Of a stretch of DNA of 64,000 nucleotides, positions 46,410 to 57,827 are shown in pieces. Made by a program: the position numbers and the translations under genes. Origin of the DNA: Corbicula japonica (lineage: Eukaryota > Mollusca > Bivalvia > Venerida > Cyrenidae); NCBI GenBank assembly GCA_038501625.1, contig JAZAYU010000922.1, positions 59,216 to 123,215 of the forward strand. Reading direction: 5' to 3'. Every line of letters starts with the position of its first letter. The stretch's first letter is position 1. The notes below the pieces were generated by a model. The model was not told where the DNA came from. It made no database searches and saw only the letters and a list, made by a program, of their open reading frames with translations.

Positions 46410-48545
46410 CTGAAAGGAGATGAAAGAAAAATAAAAATAATAATATTATGATATATTATTTGTTGATCGAATTATAATACAAGCCTCTATTCTACTGCCT
46501 TTTACTGAAAGAAATAAATTACACACAAATGATATCCAGTAAACTTAAGGCATAAATAGAGTACATGTATGTGTATCAACAATTGAAATTCGAGATTTCA
46601 GTTTATTTGTTTTAATATATAAATTGGAAATTGTCTCGTTAATGAAATTTGTTTATTGATGATATTAAATGGCAGACAGCTGCGCGATTTCTTATGATTA
46701 AAAACAACAGAATAGTATTATGACGACTTAGTTTAATAAATCCATTTTGCAATTAGAAAAAAAGAAAGATTGAAATAAAAATAATGTGAGTCAGTTTTGT
46801 TTGGTGTATAATATTTGTCATTCCCCATGGAAATACGTAATATGGGACTTATAGTTAAACCCCCGGAAGAATTAAAATCAATCTATTGATGATATAGTTT
46901 GTTGATCAAATTTAAAATACACCTTACTGGAAGAAAAAATGTCAATTTAAAATGTTTTTTAGCGAACTGGAGACAAGAACAGAATATTAGAAAGCTAATT
47001 TCTGGATTTCAGTTTTATTGTTCAAATCTATAAAATTTAATTGAATTTGTCACCTTAATGTAAATATGGTACAGTTGCTATTGAAATAAGAAATTACACC
47101 GGTTTGCGCAAACGTGACGAAATATATAAGCGACCTGTCTTAGTTCTTAAAAACAATGTATACACTCACCCAGTGTTCTAATCGGTGACCTTTTTGTCTT
47201 TATGTTTTATTAGAAAAATATTTAGTATGGGTTGTTCATTGGGGTTATAAACAAATTGAACGTAAAGGATGTTACCAATCGAACATTTAAATTCCTTTTA
47301 TAGCAGAAAAGTCTCGCCCAAAAAACATATATAACCTGTTGAATAACAAAAACAAGTCTTGCAGAACTACTTACCCAAAATATGATGTCGCGGAAGTACA
47401 CAAAATTGTTATCAAATTTGAAATATAATATTGTTTGTTGATCGAATTTATAAAACACCCTTCTACGTTTTGAACTAAAAGAAATCAGTTGGCTAAAATA
47501 TGATATTTACCAAACAGAATGCAAGACAAGAGAATCACGAGCTAATTATGAGATTTCAGTTTTATTGCTTAAATCCATAAATAGAAATTCATCACCTTAA
47601 TGCAAATAACGCTATATGTGCTATTAAAATTTAAAGGAGCTATGCCGTTTTGTGCTAAGATGACAAAATACGGTAACAATATGTCTCAATTTTTGACTTT
47701 CCCAAATAATCTAACTACATGTAGTTTCTTTTTGTATCTATTCTGCGAAAAGAGACCTTAAGTTCAACTTAAAGAATTTTCAAATTAGTAAAGTTATAAA
47801 CAGTCCAACCTTCATGTCGTGTAAGTATTAAAATACAAATTGTGTGAGTCATTTTGGACTAGCTAAGGGTATAATATTTGGAATCATTCTTGTTCTCGCT
47901 TTTTTATTATGGAATAACCTACCTAATATAGGATGTTCAGTAAATAACCAGCTAGGTAAAAATTCAACTCATGATGATATTGTTTGTTGATCTAATTGAA
48001 AAACACACCCTTCTGCGTTTTTAAGTTAAAGAAATCAATTGGGGTAAAATAAGATACTCAGCAAACTGAAGGCAAGACAATACAATCAACAAGCGAATAA
48101 TGTGGTTCCCGGATTATTGTTTAAATCTATAAATAGGAATGCGTCACCTTAATGCAAAAAAAAAAACAAACGATAAATGCACTATTGAACTTAAATTCTT
48201 AATTCTTCATAAACAGTGTATTATTATACTCTGCCAATGTTATTACTGGTTTCTTATTGACTGTATTTTGTAAAAAAAACGACCTTATGTTCGACTTAAT
48301 GTATTTTCAAATTATAAACTATCCAACCTTTGGAAAACATTGGAACAAGGTAGATGCATTATATGCATACATCGAGTGATTTTTAAAAGTTTAGTTACTA
48401 TGTAGGCATACTGATATCAAAAAAGGAAACTTTTAAATAAAACGGCGTTATCGAGCACTTCATCAATGATCTACAATAAGATGAAAGCCTCACTCAATAA
48501 TCGTTCATAACTTGATGAATAAAAACACAAATTATTTAGATACAG

Positions 48546-48557
48546 CCAGGTGCTGGG
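48546..48557 (-). other. decayed 12-nt microexon site (CCCAGCACCTGG)
   Basis: The 12-mer and AG are present, but the 5' site reads CTGTATC, so splicing here is not expected. Confidence 0.3.
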
Positions 48558-49164
48558 CTGAAAGCAGATAAAAGAAAAATAAAACAAATAATAGTGTGAG
48601 ATATTATTTGTTGATCGAATTATAATACAATCCTCTATTCTACTGCATTAAACTGAAAACAAAAATTACATAACAAATAATATTCAGTAAACTAAAGGCA
48701 AAAACAGAGTACGTGTATCAACAATTGAATTTCGGGATTTCAGCTTGTTTAAATATGTAAATTGAAAATTGTCTCGTTTATGCGAAATCTTTGAAAACGG
48801 TTATATTGAAATTAGAAGGTGTTGTGCAATTTTCGCACTATATGGTTCGAATGACTTACATGTACTTCTTCAAAAACAGCGTAACCATTCACACAATGTT
48901 GTAACTGATTAGTTTTTGGTTTGTATTTGTATCAGAAAGACGTAGTCTTAAACTTTAACTGTGTACAGTTGTCAACAACAGCCATGGTTTTAAACTTTTA
49001 AACGTTAAATAATTGACTTGGGAACAGTTTGTCGTGAATTATCATTAATTTGTTAACAAGCAGTCGAAGCAAAGTTATACAATTTTAAGAACTACAACAG
49101 TTGCATCGTTTAGGGTTCCGTTTGAAAATAAAATGATAAAAACAACATTTTGTCAGGTTTCATA

Positions 49165-49514
49165 TATTAAATAGTTTACCCTAAACGGAACAGAACATAA
49201 TAAGATTTTGACAGGGCATCTGAGAATATAAATCCTACATATTAAGACAACGCCAAAGGCAAATTTAAGACTTTAAAGAAGGAAGTATATAATGAGGGTG
49301 ATTGAACAATATCCAACTCTAAATCGGCTGGAATATCGAAACCATCCACTTTAATACTAGCCGAAATATAAAAACAGAAGTAGTTTTAGAAGTATTATTA
49401 ACATTGTACATAAGTATCGTGCTTAACGACCTTCAAACATCGTTATTGATAACAACACTGACTGAATATACAGGGGAAATTTTTACAGCCGCTTCGAGGC
49501 ACAAACAACGCTAC

Positions 49515-49566
<52 letters not shown>

Positions 49567-50065
49567 GCCAGGTAACTTAAATAGTTTAGGTTTGTATTTT
49601 TGAAGGCGTAAACCAAGGTGAATGTGTTACCGGGAAATTCTTACATTTAATTGGTTTGCAAATTTGTTTATAGGTGATAAATGGCTGACAGCTGCGCTAT
49701 TTCTTATATTCTAAGATCCCTCTCAAAATTCTATACTGTTTAGTAACGCCCATTGTTTTCTCGTTTAGGGCAAACCCATTCTTTTATCTGGGAACCATAC
49801 GCCACTGAACATGGAATGGTATTAATCTGAAAATACCGCATTGAAGGTTCCATGTTCACCGCCATATGCATACCATCGTTTGGGATGGTCAAAATTGTAC
49901 TGTTTATTGGTGTTAATATTGAGTTGCGCTCAACCCGTGGCTAGGCGGCGTGGGCAGTAATAAGCAGTTCCATTACTGCCCATGAACAGGCTCAATCAAA
50001 TTGAGCCTGCAATATTTTCATATTTGTCGTGTTCGAGGGTCTTCAAAGTTCCCTTTTCATCTATT
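49165..50065. repeat. element S, copy 4
   Basis: Shares the order of 38128-38560 and 39358-39700, but lacks the inverted arm 2. The (TTA)n tract is 49517-49565. Confidence 0.75.
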
Positions 50066-51002
50066 ATTTTGATTAATGTTTTGCACAAAAGACAAAGAAC
50101 TTCGCGTATTAATTCTTAAATTGGTTGTGGTCGTGATGAACTTGAAGCATTTTATAGCCTAAATATGAAAAGTGACCTTCATTTCTTCTTATAGTATTTT
50201 GCTTATATTTTAAACTATCAAACCTTTTTAAACAAGGTAAATACGTTCTACATGTAAGTCGCCTGTTTGTTGTTGTTGTTGTTGTTGTTTTCGTAAAGTT
50301 AAATAATTGTGTTGGCTCACTGATCTCATCATGAAGGAAAACTTTTAATGTGAAGGGTGTTATCGAACACTTGAAGTTCGTTTATGATCATAGATAACAT
50401 AAAAGTATCACTTAATAAACGTTTTTAACTTCAAGTTGATAAAAAAAAACCAGCAGCAAAGTATATTAGTCTATGTTTTTGCTGTTAGTAGAAAAACAAG
50501 AATTAAAATTATAATAGTCTTTGTTGATCGAATTTCAAGTACACCCTTCTGCGTTTTTAACTGAAGGAAATCGGTGGCGTAAAATATGATATTCAGCAAA
50601 CAGAATGCAAGACAAGAGAATCACGAGCTAATTATGAGATTTCAGGTTTATTTAAATCCATAAATAGAAATACGTCAACATAATGCAAATACCGCTATAT
50701 GTACTATTGAAATTTAAATGAGTTTTGCCGTTTTTCCGATAACATGATGAAATATGGTAATGATATGTCTCAACTTTTTATAAACTCTGTATAATTATAC
50801 TTTCCCAAATTATCTAATTAGTTTCTTCTTGTCTGTATTCTGTGAAAAAGCTACCTCAAGTTCGACATAAAGTATTTTCAAATTTCTGCAATTATAAACT
50901 ATCCAAGCTTTTGAAACATTGAAACAAGGTTGATGCATTATATGCATATGTCGCGTTTTTAAAAGTTTAGTTGCTGTGTTGGCTCACTCATATCAACAAA
51001 AC

Positions 51003-51164
51003 CACAGACACCTGTTTTGTAGTTACATCTCTTGATACAGATCGCCCATTTATTAGCTGAAATTGACCAAACTTGATACTAGAGCTCTGTTTTAAGCATG
51101 TACATGTATAGCTCTACTGACATACTGGCCAGAAAAGGACCTCTAAACAGGACTGGTGTCTGTA
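51003..51164. mobile_element. hAT-like MITE, array copy 4
   Basis: Same site and AACAAAAC flank as copies 1-3, with two short internal insertions (an extra ACATGT near 51101 and GACTG near 51151). Confidence 0.8.
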
Positions 51165-51303
51165 AACAAAACAGGAGACTTTTGTTAAAGGGACTTATCC
51201 AGCACTAAAGTCTTCATAAATAATCTACAATAAGATTAAAGTCTCACTTAATAAACGTTTATAACTTGGTGAATAAAAAAGCTAATCTTTAAGATGTACT
51301 TAC

Positions 51304-51315
51304 CGATATGTAGGA
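51304..51315 (-). other. candidate 12-nt microexon (TCCTACATATCG)
   Basis: Identical exon and splice sites to 41045-41056; probably a recent module copy. Confidence 0.42.
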
Positions 51316-52321
51316 CTGAAAGGAGATGAAAGAAAAACAAAAATAATAATATTATGATATATTATTTGTTGATCGAACTATAATACAAGCCTCTATTCCT
51401 CTACCTTTTACTTAAAGAAATAAATTACACACAAATGATATTCAGTAAACTTAAGGCATAAATAGAGTATGTGTATCAACAATTGAATTTCGAGATTTCA
51501 GTTTATTTGTTTTAATATATAAATTGGAAATTGTCTCGTTAATGAAATTTTGTTTATTGGTGATATTAATTGGCAGACAACTGCGCGATTAACGTTTTGC
51601 AAAAAAACAACACAGAAGTTCGCGTATTTATTCTTAAAGTACGTGTATCAACAATTGAATTTCGGGATTTCAGTTTATTCGTTTAAATATATAACTTAGA
51701 AATTGACTCTTAATGTAAAATCTGTGAACACGGTAATTATTAAATTAAAATTAGAAGACAGAAACAGAGTACAATGTACGTGTATCAACAATTGAATTTT
51801 GGGATTTCAGTTTGTATGGTTTAATATATAAATTGGAAATTGTCTCGATAATGGAAAATCTGTGAATACCGCAATATTGAAATTAGAAGGTGTTATACCA
51901 TTTTTGCACTAAAGGGTCGAATGACTTACTTCTTCAAAAACAGTGTAACAACTCACACAATGTTGTAATTGTTTAGTTTTTTGTTTGTATTTTTATCAGA
52001 AAGACGTAGTCTTAAACCTTTAACAACAGCCATGGTTTTAAATGTTAAAACTTTGAATAATTGACTCTGCAACAGTTTGTCGCGAGTTATCAATAATTTG
52101 TTAAAACGCGTTCGAAGTTAAAGAGTTATACAATTTTAAGAACTTCAACAGTTGCATCTTTTAGGGTCTTCTTGAAAATAAAATAGAGAAAACATAATTT
52201 TGTCAGGTTAAATATTAAATAGTTAAGGTTTGTACTTTTCCTTAAAAAAAGACCTTAATCAAGGTAAGTGTGTTATTATGAAATTCTTACAATAACATGG
52301 AACTTGTTGCGGAGCTGTTAA

Positions 52322-53257
52322 CTTCGGAAGCTTGTATGTACCTCCGGAATGAAGACATGAAGTCGTCTTTTTCGCCGTGTACAACATAACAAGACGTCAC
52401 AATTACAACGACAAGCCTCCATACACCTGGTCATTATGACATAAGATAAGTCGACATGTCGAGATACGGATCCCGACTTACTGACATAAATATTTTTGTC
52501 GACTTGAAGTAACATGGTTGTCGACATATTTCTTGTCGACATACAGTTTAAGAATAAACAAGTTGTCTAAAAGATGACAAAAAACTTCTTAAGTTATGTA
52601 AACATGTCGTAAAATTAATGCATCTTCACAACATAATTTTATCGACAAAATGAGATGCTGAACTACCAGGTTTATGCAATGTCGACATAAATTTCGTCGA
52701 CAAGCCTATAAAACAGATCAAGTTGTCATACATTATTACAACAAAATCATATCATCACGTCTTGTCGTTCAGGATATGACAACTTATCGCTTGATAAAAA
52801 AGTTTGCATTTACTAGACGCAATGATATAATTTTGTTGCAATAATGTTTGACAGCTTGTTCTCTTTTGGAGTCTTTGTCGACTAAATTTATGTCGACATG
52901 CATAAACCTGGTAGTTCAGTATCTCATTTTGTCGATAAAATTATGTCGTGAAGATGCATTATTTATACAACATGTTCACATACCTAATAAAAGTTTGTCG
53001 TCATATTTTAGACAACTTGCTTTTTCTTACACTGCATGTCGACAGGAAATATGTCGATATTCATGTTACTTCAAGTCGACAAATATATTAATGTAATTAA
53101 ATCGGGATTCTGTCTCTCGACATAACGAGATATCTGTTATCAACATGACGTGGTATATAGAGGCATGTCATTGTAATTTTGACGACTTGCTGTGTTGTTC
53201 AAGTCGACGGGGATGACTTAATGTCTTCATTCCGGGGGTACATACAAGCTTCGGTAG
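52322..53257. mobile_element. 936-bp fold-back element, TTAA target
   Basis: Almost the whole element is one inverted repeat: arms of about 435 bp (52322 to about 52760 and about 52820-53257) around a loop near 60 nt. Outer ends are CTTCGGAAGCTTGTATG and, inverted, CTACCGAAGCTTGTATG. TTAA (within GTTAAC) occurs on both sides (52318-52321, 53258-53261); the empty copy at 44.15 kb has one, 'GAGCTGTTAACTGGTGAT'. A TTAA duplication fits piggyBac-type or similar non-autonomous elements. About ten GTCGAC/TGTCGACA words are spread along the arms. No coding; the minus-strand frame at 52318-52542 only reads one arm. Confidence 0.9.
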
Positions 53258-54536
53258 TTAACTGGCGATAAAAAAAACTTGGCCATTATGAACCTGTAGT
53301 AGTAAAATCATTCTTTTAAAAGCGACACCAAGTTCGTTATACATTTTTTATCAAATGTCGCGTGTTGTTTTTTTGAGTGAAAAGTTTAGTAAATGCGTTG
53401 GCTCACCAAGAAAGTAAAGGCAAAGGAAAACATTTAAACATTTGGCGTTCATTTATGATCTTAGATAACATAAAAGGCCCAATCAATAAAATAACGTTTA
53501 TTACTTGATGAATAAAAACAACAGAATAGTATTATGACGACTTAGTTTAATACAACCATTTAGCAATTAGAAAAAAGAAAGATTAAAATAAAAATAATGT
53601 GAGTGAGTTTTGTTTGGTGTATAATATTTGTCATTCCCCATGGAAATACGTAATATGGGACATATAGTTAAACCCCCGGAAGAATTAAAATCAATCCATT
53701 GATGATATAGTTTGTTGATCAAATTTAAAATACACCCTTCTTTAATGGAAGAAAAAATGTAAATTTAAAATGTTTTTTTTAGCGAACTGGAGACAAGAAC
53801 AGAATATTAGCAAGCTAATTTCTAGATTTCAGTTTTATTGTTCAAATCTATAAAATTTAATTGAATTTTGTCACCTTAATGTAAATACGGTACAATTGCT
53901 ATTGAAATAAGAAGTTACACCGGTTTGCGCAAAATTTTACGAAATATGATAGCGACTTGTCTTAGTTCTTAAAAACAATGTATACACTCACCCAGTGTTC
54001 TAATCGGTGACCTTTTTGTCTTTATGTTTTATTAGAAAAACACATACTTAAACCTTCATCTGTGATCAGTTGTCAACAACTGTAACTGATATGGATGTAA
54101 GTTTTTAACTTTGAATAATAGACTCGGGACCAGTTTAACATTAATAATCCTTATTTTTGTTAAAATGCATTAAATGCAAAAGAATTATACACACTTATAT
54201 AAAGGAACTACAACAGGTGCTCATTTAAGGTATTCCGCTTGAGAATAAAGAAAAAAAACAACATTATTTTGTCAGATAACTTAAGTGTTTTAGGATTGAA
54301 GATTTCCTACACACATCATATTTCAAGGTAAATGTGTTACCAGTCAACGAGGGTAACTTAAGCATTGATATTATTATTGTTTCCCATGATGGATCTCCTG
54401 TGGCAATATCATTCTTTAAAAAGCGGCCTTAATTTTTACTAAAAGTAGTATAGGGATGTTATCAAAAAAAAGTTTGACTTAAAATATTTTCAAATTAGTG
54501 AAATTATAAACTATCCAACCTTTTGAAACATTGAAA

Positions 54537-54932
54537 AAAAGGTGAAATATGCATATCAGGAATCGCCACATTCAGAAAAAACAGCCTCCCCACAAAGTCA
54601 AGAAGAAGAGAGAGGGAGAGAGCATGGTTAATAAATCAGTTTCAAACAGACATCACTAACAATAAACAAAAATGTGAACCCGAGGGGTTACCGTAACGGT
54701 CAGTGGCAAATCAAATTGCCACTGGTGGTTTAAGCCAGGTTCTAGGGTGCACCAACCTTACACTTGCCCCAACAGGATCTCATATCACAAAACAAGTACA
54801 AGTTGTCTTGGTGAAACAACTCCAACCCACTTATCGGTTCAACAATGTTGCATGCAAAAGCACACAAACATATAAAACATAAGAAGCTAATAGCATTGCA
54901 AAGCCAAAGGGCAGGTACTCAATGATCTTACC
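54537..54932 (-). mobile_element. retroposon R, complete copy with 12-bp target duplication
   Basis: Flanked on both sides by GAAACATTGAAA (54525-54536 and 54933-54944), a single sequence in other modules ('TTTTGAAACATTGAAACAAG'). Variable 12-bp duplications are a mark of target-primed reverse transcription. On plus it begins with A-run 'AAAAGGTGAAATATGC', so the tail lies at this end when read on plus as T-rich complement. About 396 bp, no coding frame kept between copies. Confidence 0.82.
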
Positions 54933-55151
54933 GAAACATTGAAAGAAGGTTGATGTATTATATGAATATGATGCGTGATTTTTCAAAGTTTAGTTACTGT
55001 GTTGGCTCATTGATATCAACAAAAAAGGAGATTTTTAAGTTAAGGGAGTTGTCGAGCACTTTATAAATGATCTACAATAAGATAGAAAGTTGCACCCAAA
55101 AAATGTTCATCACATGATGAATAAAAAAGTAAATGATTAAGATGTACTTAC

Positions 55152-55163
55152 CAGTATTTTGCT
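55152..55163 (-). other. candidate 12-nt microexon (AGCAAAATACTG)
   Basis: Minus strand: 'TTTCATCTACTTTCAG', 12 nt (frame 0 SKIL), 'GTAAGTACATCTTAA'. The 12-mer shares little with the other family members although both splice sites are identical. Confidence 0.42.
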
Positions 55164-56381
55164 CTGAAAGTAGATGAAAGAAACATTAAAATAATAATAG
55201 TGTGAGATATTATTTGTTGATCGAATTATAATACAATCCTCTATTCTAATGCATTTAACTGAAATAAATAAATTACATAATAAATGATATTGCCTCTGCT
55301 GTGACAATATCATTCTTTAAAAAGCGGCCTTAAATTTTACTAAAAGTATTATAGGGATGTTATAAAAAAAACTATCAAATCTTTCAAAATAAAGTTGATG
55401 CGGTCAATCGCAGTTCCTCGTTTTTTGGTTATTTAGTAAGGGGTTGTTCATTGGTCTTATAAACATATTGAAAGGTAAAGAAAGTTACCGATCGAACATT
55501 TAAAATAAACAAATTGAAAGGTAATGGAAGTTACCGATCGAACATTTATATTCCCTTTTGTGTTCCAAGATAGCAGAAAAATCTCGCCCTATAAACATTT
55601 ATAACATGATGAATAACAACAACAAAGTCTTCAGATCTACTAGGTACCCAAACTATGATGTCATGTCGTGTAAGTATTAAAATACAAATTGTGTGAGTCA
55701 TTTTTCACTCGCTAATGGTATAATATTTGGAATCATTCTTGTTCTCGCTTTTTTATTATGGAATAACCTACCGAATATGGGATGTTTAGTAAATAACCAG
55801 CTAGGTAAAAATTCAACTCATGATGATATTGTTTGTTGATCTAATTGAAAAACACACCCTTCTGCGTTTTTAAGTTAAAGAAATCAATTGGGGTAAAATA
55901 AGATACTCAGCAAACTGAAGGCAAGAAAAGACAATCAACAAGCGAGTAATGTGATTCCCGGATTATTGTTTAAATCTATAAATAGGAATGCGCCACCTTA
56001 ATGCAAAAAAACAACGATAAATGCACTATTGAACTTAAATTCTTAATTCTTCATAAACAGTGTTTATACTCTGCCAATGTTATTACTGGTTTCTTATTGA
56101 CTGTATTTTGTAAAAAAACGACCTTAAGTTCCACTTAATGTATTTTCAAATTATAAACTACCCAACCTTTTGAAACATTGGAACAGGGTGGATGCATTAT
56201 ATGCAAACGTCAAGTGATTTTTAAAAGTTTAGTTACTATGTTGGCATACTGATATCAAAAAGGAAATTTTAAATCAAAGGACGTTATCGAGCACTTAATA
56301 AATGATCTACAATAAGATGAAAGCCTCACTCAATAAACGTTCATAACTTGATGAATAAAAACACAAATTATTTAGATGTAC

Positions 56382-56393
56382 CCAGGTGCTGGG
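56382..56393 (-). other. candidate 12-nt microexon (CCCAGCACCTGG)
   Basis: Same exon and weakened 5' site as 22883 and 37511. Confidence 0.3.
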
Positions 56394-56454
56394 CTGAAAG
56401 TAGATGAAAGAAAAATAAAAACAATAATAGCGTGTGATATTATACTGAAAGGAT

Positions 56455-56658
56455 AAAGAAACGCAGGGTAACAATTGGATAAGCTCATGCTCCACGACGG
56501 TTTACACTGAGGCAGTGGAGACAAGTTTTATTCACTTTCGACACATGTTAAGGTGTATCATGACCTAATAACTCAATACACAAAGTTTCACTTTATTTGG
56601 AGAACGCGTTCTGAATATATCGGAACAAATGTTACCCTGCGTTTCTTTATCCTTTCAG
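56455..56658. mobile_element. 204-bp MITE with TA target
   Basis: About 30-bp inverted ends: 'CTGAAAGGATAAAGAAACG' left and the same inverted at right ('CGTTTCTTTATCCTTTCAG'), flanked by TA. The array copies at 22.93 and 37.56 kb are uninterrupted ('GAGATATTATTTGTTGAT' type). Single copy in the window. Confidence 0.88.
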
Positions 56659-57827
56659 TATATTTAATGATTGAATTATAATACAATCATTTTTTCTACT
56701 GCATTAAACTGAAAACAAAAATAACATAACAAATAATATTCAGTAAACTAAAGGCAAAAACAGATTTCATGTATCAACAATTGAATTTCGGGATTTCAGT
56801 TTGTTTAAATATTTAAATTGAATATTGTCTCGTTCATGCAAATTCTGTGAAAACGGTAATATTGAAATTAGGTGTTGTGCCATTTTCGCACTATATGGTT
56901 CGAATGACTTTCATGTACTTCTTCAAAAATAGCATAACCATTCGCACAATGTTGTAACTGGTTAGTTTTTGGTTTGTATTTGTATCAGAAAGACGTAGTC
57001 TTGAACTTTAACTGCGAACAGTTGTCAACAACAGCCATGGTTTTAAATTTTTAAACGTTAAGTTATTGACTTGGGAACAGTCGAAGCAAAGCTATACAAT
57101 TTTAAGACCTACAACAGTTGCATCGTTTAGGGTTCCGTTTGAAAATAAAATGATAAAAACAACATTTTGTCAGGTTTCATATATTAAATAGTTTGCCCTA
57201 AACGGAACAGAACATAATAAGATTTTGACAGGGGATCTGAGTATGTAAATCCTGCATTTCACAGACAACGATAAAGGCAAAATTTTAAAAAGCAGGAAGG
57301 ATATACTGAGGGATTGAACAATATCCAACTCTATATTGGCTGGGATATCGAAACCATCCACTTTAAAACTGGCCGAAATATAGCAACAGAAGTAGTTTTA
57401 GAAGTATTATCAACATTATCGTATCGTGCTTAACGACCTTCAAAGATCGTTATTTATAACAACACTGACTGAATATACAGGGAAAATTTTTACAGCTGCT
57501 TCATGGTACAAACAACGCTACTGTGTTATTATTATTATTATTATCATTCGCCAGGTAGCTTAAATAGTTTAGGTTTGCAGTTTTTTAAGACGTTAATCAA
57601 GGTAAATGTGTTACCGTGAAATTCTTACATTTAATTGTTTTGCAAATTTGTTTATAGGTGATAAATGGCTGACAGCTACGCGATTTCTTATGATTAACGT
57701 TTTGAACAAAAGACAAAGAAGTTCGCTTAGTTATTCTTAAATTGGTTGTGGTCATGATGAACCTGAAGCATTGTTTAGCCTAAATATGAAAAGTTACCTT
57801 AATTTCTACTTATAGTACACTCAACAA

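Larger units (their letters stand above)
43365..52321. repeat. module array, segment 7
   Basis: Nearly a repeat of segment 6: 43365-45610 corresponds to 34160-36410 and 47200-50790 to 36190-40560, with a shortened piece at 46700. Two further hAT-like MITE copies (46115, 51003), an S element (49165-50065) with (TTA)n at 49517-49565, and microexon sites at 46398 and 51304 lie here. Minus-strand open frames at 45483-45719 and 47222-47458 are copies of one repeat stretch, not genes. Confidence 0.88.
53262..57827. repeat. module array, segment 8
   Basis: Continues the unit broken by the fold-back element (53262 corresponds to 44150). Contains R (54537), microexon sites 55152 and 56382, a 204-bp MITE, an S element (57185-57560) with a short (TTA)n, and stops at the Tc1 insertion. 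At 55440-55560 a 60-bp piece containing 'GTTACCGATCGAACATTTA' is tandemly doubled. Confidence 0.85.

Noticed and set aside
36349..47386. Family-iii 12-nt sites (ATCATATTTTGG) as functional microexons
   Set aside because: The 3' site lacks AG in all copies; kept only as decayed relatives.
52318..52542. 74-residue minus frame
   Set aside because: It reads one arm of the fold-back element; the other arm is not kept open.
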